The position numbers were made by a program, and so were the translations under genes. From Buchnera aphidicola str. Ua (Uroleucon ambrosiae) (GTDB lineage: Bacteria > Pseudomonadota > Gammaproteobacteria > Enterobacterales > Enterobacteriaceae), in contig NC_017261.1 of NCBI RefSeq assembly GCF_000225465.1, positions 1 to 7,689 on the forward strand: DNA of 7,689 nucleotides, in the 5' to 3' direction. Position 1 is the stretch's first letter. Every line of letters begins with the position of its first letter. The notes under the pieces are model-generated. The model did not search any database and was not told where the DNA came from. It saw only the letters and a program-made list of their open reading frames with translations. Positions 5,639 through 7,689 of the stretch are shown piece by piece.

Positions 5639-7057
5639 ATGACAAGTAAGACATTATATCAAAAAATATATGATTCGCATGTTGTTTATGAAGATAAAAA
5701 CGGGGAATCTATTTTATATATAGATTTGCATTTACTTCATGAAGTTACTTCTCCTCAGGCATTTGATGCATTGCGTAGTAAAAAACGTAAAGTAAGACAA
5801 TCAAAAAAAACATTTGCAACTATGGATCATAATGTTTCAACAAAAATTCAAAGTATTAGTGCATCTGGATCTATGGCAAAAAAACAAATGGAGCAATTAA
5901 TTAAAAATTGTCGAGACTTTAATATACCATTATACGATATAAATAATCCTAATCAAGGGATAGTTCATGTTATTGCTCCTGAAAAAGGGATGACATTACC
6001 AGGTATGACAATTGTATGTGGTGATTCTCATACATCGACTCATGGTGCATTTGGTGCTTTAGCTTTCGGTATTGGAACTTCAGAAGTTGAACATGTTCTT
6101 GCTACACAAACATTAAAACAAAAACGTTTTAAAAATATGAAAGTTGAAATTATAGGAAAAATTCCTAAATTTGTAACTGCAAAAGACATTATATTATTTA
6201 TAATAGGACAATTAGGATCATCTAGTGGTACTGGTTATGTAATTGAATTTTGTGGAGATGTTATTAAAAATATAAGTATGGAAGAGAGAATGACCATATG
6301 TAATATGGCTATTGAAATGGGCGCAAAATCTGGTTTAATTGCGCCCGATGAAATTACATATAAATATTTAAAAGATAAAATTTATTCACCTTCTGGTTTA
6401 TTTTGGGAAAAATCTTTAGATTATTGGAAATTTTTGAAATCAGATAAAAATGCACATTTTGATAAATGTATTACTTTAGATATTTCAAATTTAGCACCAC
6501 AAATTACTTGGGGGACTAATCCCGATCAGGTTATATCAATTGATGAAAAAATACCAGATTATAATAATATAAATTCTCTATTAAAAAAAGAGTCAGCTAA
6601 ATCTGCTTGTGAATATATGGGATTAAAGTCAAATACTTATTTAACAAATATTTCTATTGATAGGGTGTTTATCGGATCTTGTACAAATGCCCGTATAGAA
6701 GATCTAAGAGCTGCTTCAAAGATACTTAAAAATAGAAAAATTGCAAAACATGTAAAAGCAATTGTTGTTCCAGGTTCAGGATCAGTAAAAAGGAAAGCTG
6801 AACAAGAGGGTTTAGATAAAATCTTTATTGATTCAGGATTTGAATGGCGATTACCCGGTTGTTCTATGTGTTTAGGCATGAATAAAGATAGATTAAATTT
6901 CGGTGAACGTTGTGCTTCTACTAGTAATCGAAATTTTGAAGGTCGGCAGGGGAGAGGCGGTAGGACACATTTAGTAAGTCCTATAATGGCAGCTGCTGCT
7001 GCTATATATGGTAAATTTTTTGATGTTAGAAATTTATATAATAGTGAGAATAATTAA
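5639..7057 (+). CDS. leuC: 3-isopropylmalate dehydratase large subunit LeuC
   Basis: This is the aconitase-family large subunit which, with LeuD, isomerises 2-isopropylmalate to 3-isopropylmalate. From the ATG at 5639 it has 472 residues (E. coli 466). The [4Fe-4S] ligands are all present: Cys348 in GSCTN (346-350), and Cys408 and Cys411 in [10 protein letters not shown] (406-415). MDHN (62-65), [12 protein letters not shown] (128-139) and [10 protein letters not shown] (429-438) are also intact. A GTG at 5627 opens the same frame four codons earlier inside the end of leuB. I prefer the ATG because the protein then starts TSKTLYQKI, matching the family start AKTLYEK. Only one base separates it from the leuB stop at 5637, with a GGTG stretch in the end of leuB as possible ribosome site. 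leuD begins two bases after its stop. Confidence 0.97.
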   Translation: MTSKTLYQKIYDSHVVYEDKNGESILYIDLHLLHEVTSPQAFDALRSKKRKVRQSKKTFATMDHNVSTKIQSISASGSMAKKQMEQLIKNCRDFNIPLYDINNPNQGIVHVIAPEKGMTLPGMTIVCGDSHTSTHGAFGALAFGIGTSEVEHVLATQTLKQKRFKNMKVEIIGKIPKFVTAKDIILFIIGQLGSSSGTGYVIEFCGDVIKNISMEERMTICNMAIEMGAKSGLIAPDEITYKYLKDKIYSPSGLFWEKSLDYWKFLKSDKNAHFDKCITLDISNLAPQITWGTNPDQVISIDEKIPDYNNINSLLKKESAKSACEYMGLKSNTYLTNISIDRVFIGSCTNARIEDLRAASKILKNRKIAKHVKAIVVPGSGSVKRKAEQEGLDKIFIDSGFEWRLPGCSMCLGMNKDRLNFGERCASTSNRNFEGRQGRGGRTHLVSPIMAAAAAIYGKFFDVRNLYNSENN

Positions 7058-7059
7058 AT

Positions 7060-7689
7060 ATGTTTAAATTCATTGAACATACTGGTGTTGTTGTTCCTTT
7101 AAATTTTTCAAATATAGATACTGATATTATTATTCCAAAACAATTTTTAAAACATGTTAGTAAAAAGGGTTTGGGGAAATTTTTATTTCATGATTGGCGT
7201 TTTATTGATAGTAAACAATTGTTAAAAAATAAGAAATTTGTTTTAAATCAAAAAATTTATACTCATGCTAATATTTTATTAACTGGAGAAAATTTTGGAT
7301 GTGGTTCATCAAGAGAGCATGCAGTATGGTCTTTGCTTGATTATGGATTTAAAGTTATAATTGCGCCAAGTTTTTCTGATATATTTTATAGTAACAGTTT
7401 AAATAACAAACTTCTTTTAATTAATTTAGAACAAATTAAAATTAATGTTCTTTTTGATTTTGTAAATTTAAATCCCGGTGCTAAATTTAAAATTAATTTA
7501 ACTGATCAAAAAATTATTTTTGGAGAACAGGTATTTTACTTTCATTTAGAAGCTTCTCATCTTTTATATTTTTCAAGTAATTTAGATAATATTGATTTAA
7601 CTATGAAACATTTAGATCATATAAAAAATTATGAAACACGAGTTCCTGATTTTATTTTAAACCGAAGAGTTTTTGAATCTAATAATTAA
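7060..7689 (+). CDS. leuD: 3-isopropylmalate dehydratase small subunit LeuD
   Basis: LeuD is the swivel-domain subunit that completes the LeuCD isomerase. It has 209 residues, slightly longer than the 201 of E. coli LeuD. NIDTDIIIPKQFLK (18-31) and the substrate-contact motif GENFGCGSSREHA (76-88) are intact, and the C-terminal LNRRVFE ending looks normal for the family. The ATG at 7060 follows the leuC stop by two bases, with GTGAGA (7044-7049) about ten bases upstream as ribosome binding site. The gene is complete: its TAA is the last three bases of the window. Joined to base 1 on a circle, the next element is the strong terminator at 13-53, so leuD is the last gene of the operon. Confidence 0.97.
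   Translation: MFKFIEHTGVVVPLNFSNIDTDIIIPKQFLKHVSKKGLGKFLFHDWRFIDSKQLLKNKKFVLNQKIYTHANILLTGENFGCGSSREHAVWSLLDYGFKVIIAPSFSDIFYSNSLNNKLLLINLEQIKINVLFDFVNLNPGAKFKINLTDQKIIFGEQVFYFHLEASHLLYFSSNLDNIDLTMKHLDHIKNYETRVPDFILNRRVFESNN

Noticed and set aside
6637..6879. 80-residue minus-strand reading frame
   Set aside because: It lies wholly inside leuC, opposite the iron-sulphur cysteine region. It has no ribosome binding site or recognisable domain and is an antisense shadow of a highly conserved gene.

Overview
The window looks like a complete leucine plasmid (pLeu type) of Buchnera aphidicola, the obligate intracellular symbiont of aphids, cut open just after leuD. Three things support this. The base composition is extremely A+T-rich, with long A and T tracts and A/T-ending codons. 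The gene set is exactly leuABCD plus two IncFII-like repA genes and yqhA, a combination known from Buchnera leucine plasmids of aphids. The right edge also fits the left edge: leuD stops on the last base, and a strong hairpin plus T-run terminator starts 13 bases into the window, where a leuD terminator would lie on a circle. Host aphid and strain cannot be named from the sequence.

Layout. 1-314 is non-coding: the leuD terminator, a field of A/T-only palindromes, and an isolated G-rich patch with a small GC-containing hairpin. 315-1166 (minus) is repA2. 1167-1413 is a divergent spacer with several TAGATT words. 1414-1917 (plus) is yqhA, a four-segment membrane protein of unknown function. 2064-2807 (plus) is repA1, a shorter paralogue of repA2 with a GTG start. 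2815-2903 is a perfect long inverted repeat (two 44-base arms around one central base). Overlapping TATAAT boxes sit at its right edge, followed by a 14-base palindrome and the leuA ribosome binding site. 2948-7689 is the tightly packed operon leuA-leuB-leuC-leuD.

How it works together. LeuA condenses 2-oxoisovalerate and acetyl-CoA to 2-isopropylmalate, LeuCD isomerises this to 3-isopropylmalate, and LeuB oxidises it to the precursor of 2-oxoisocaproate. The final transamination to leucine is not encoded here; in Buchnera it is generally attributed to the host. All visible catalytic motifs in the four enzymes are intact. Placing the pathway on a multicopy replicon is the known way Buchnera raises dosage for supplying an essential amino acid to the aphid. 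No leucine-rich leuL attenuator of the E. coli kind is visible. Control, if any, must come from plasmid copy number, the inverted repeat and leader dyad, or LeuA feedback inhibition. The system is a known one. The least explained parts are the long inverted repeat with mirrored -10 boxes, the leader palindrome, the unmapped origin, the shortened RepA1, and the persistence of yqhA.
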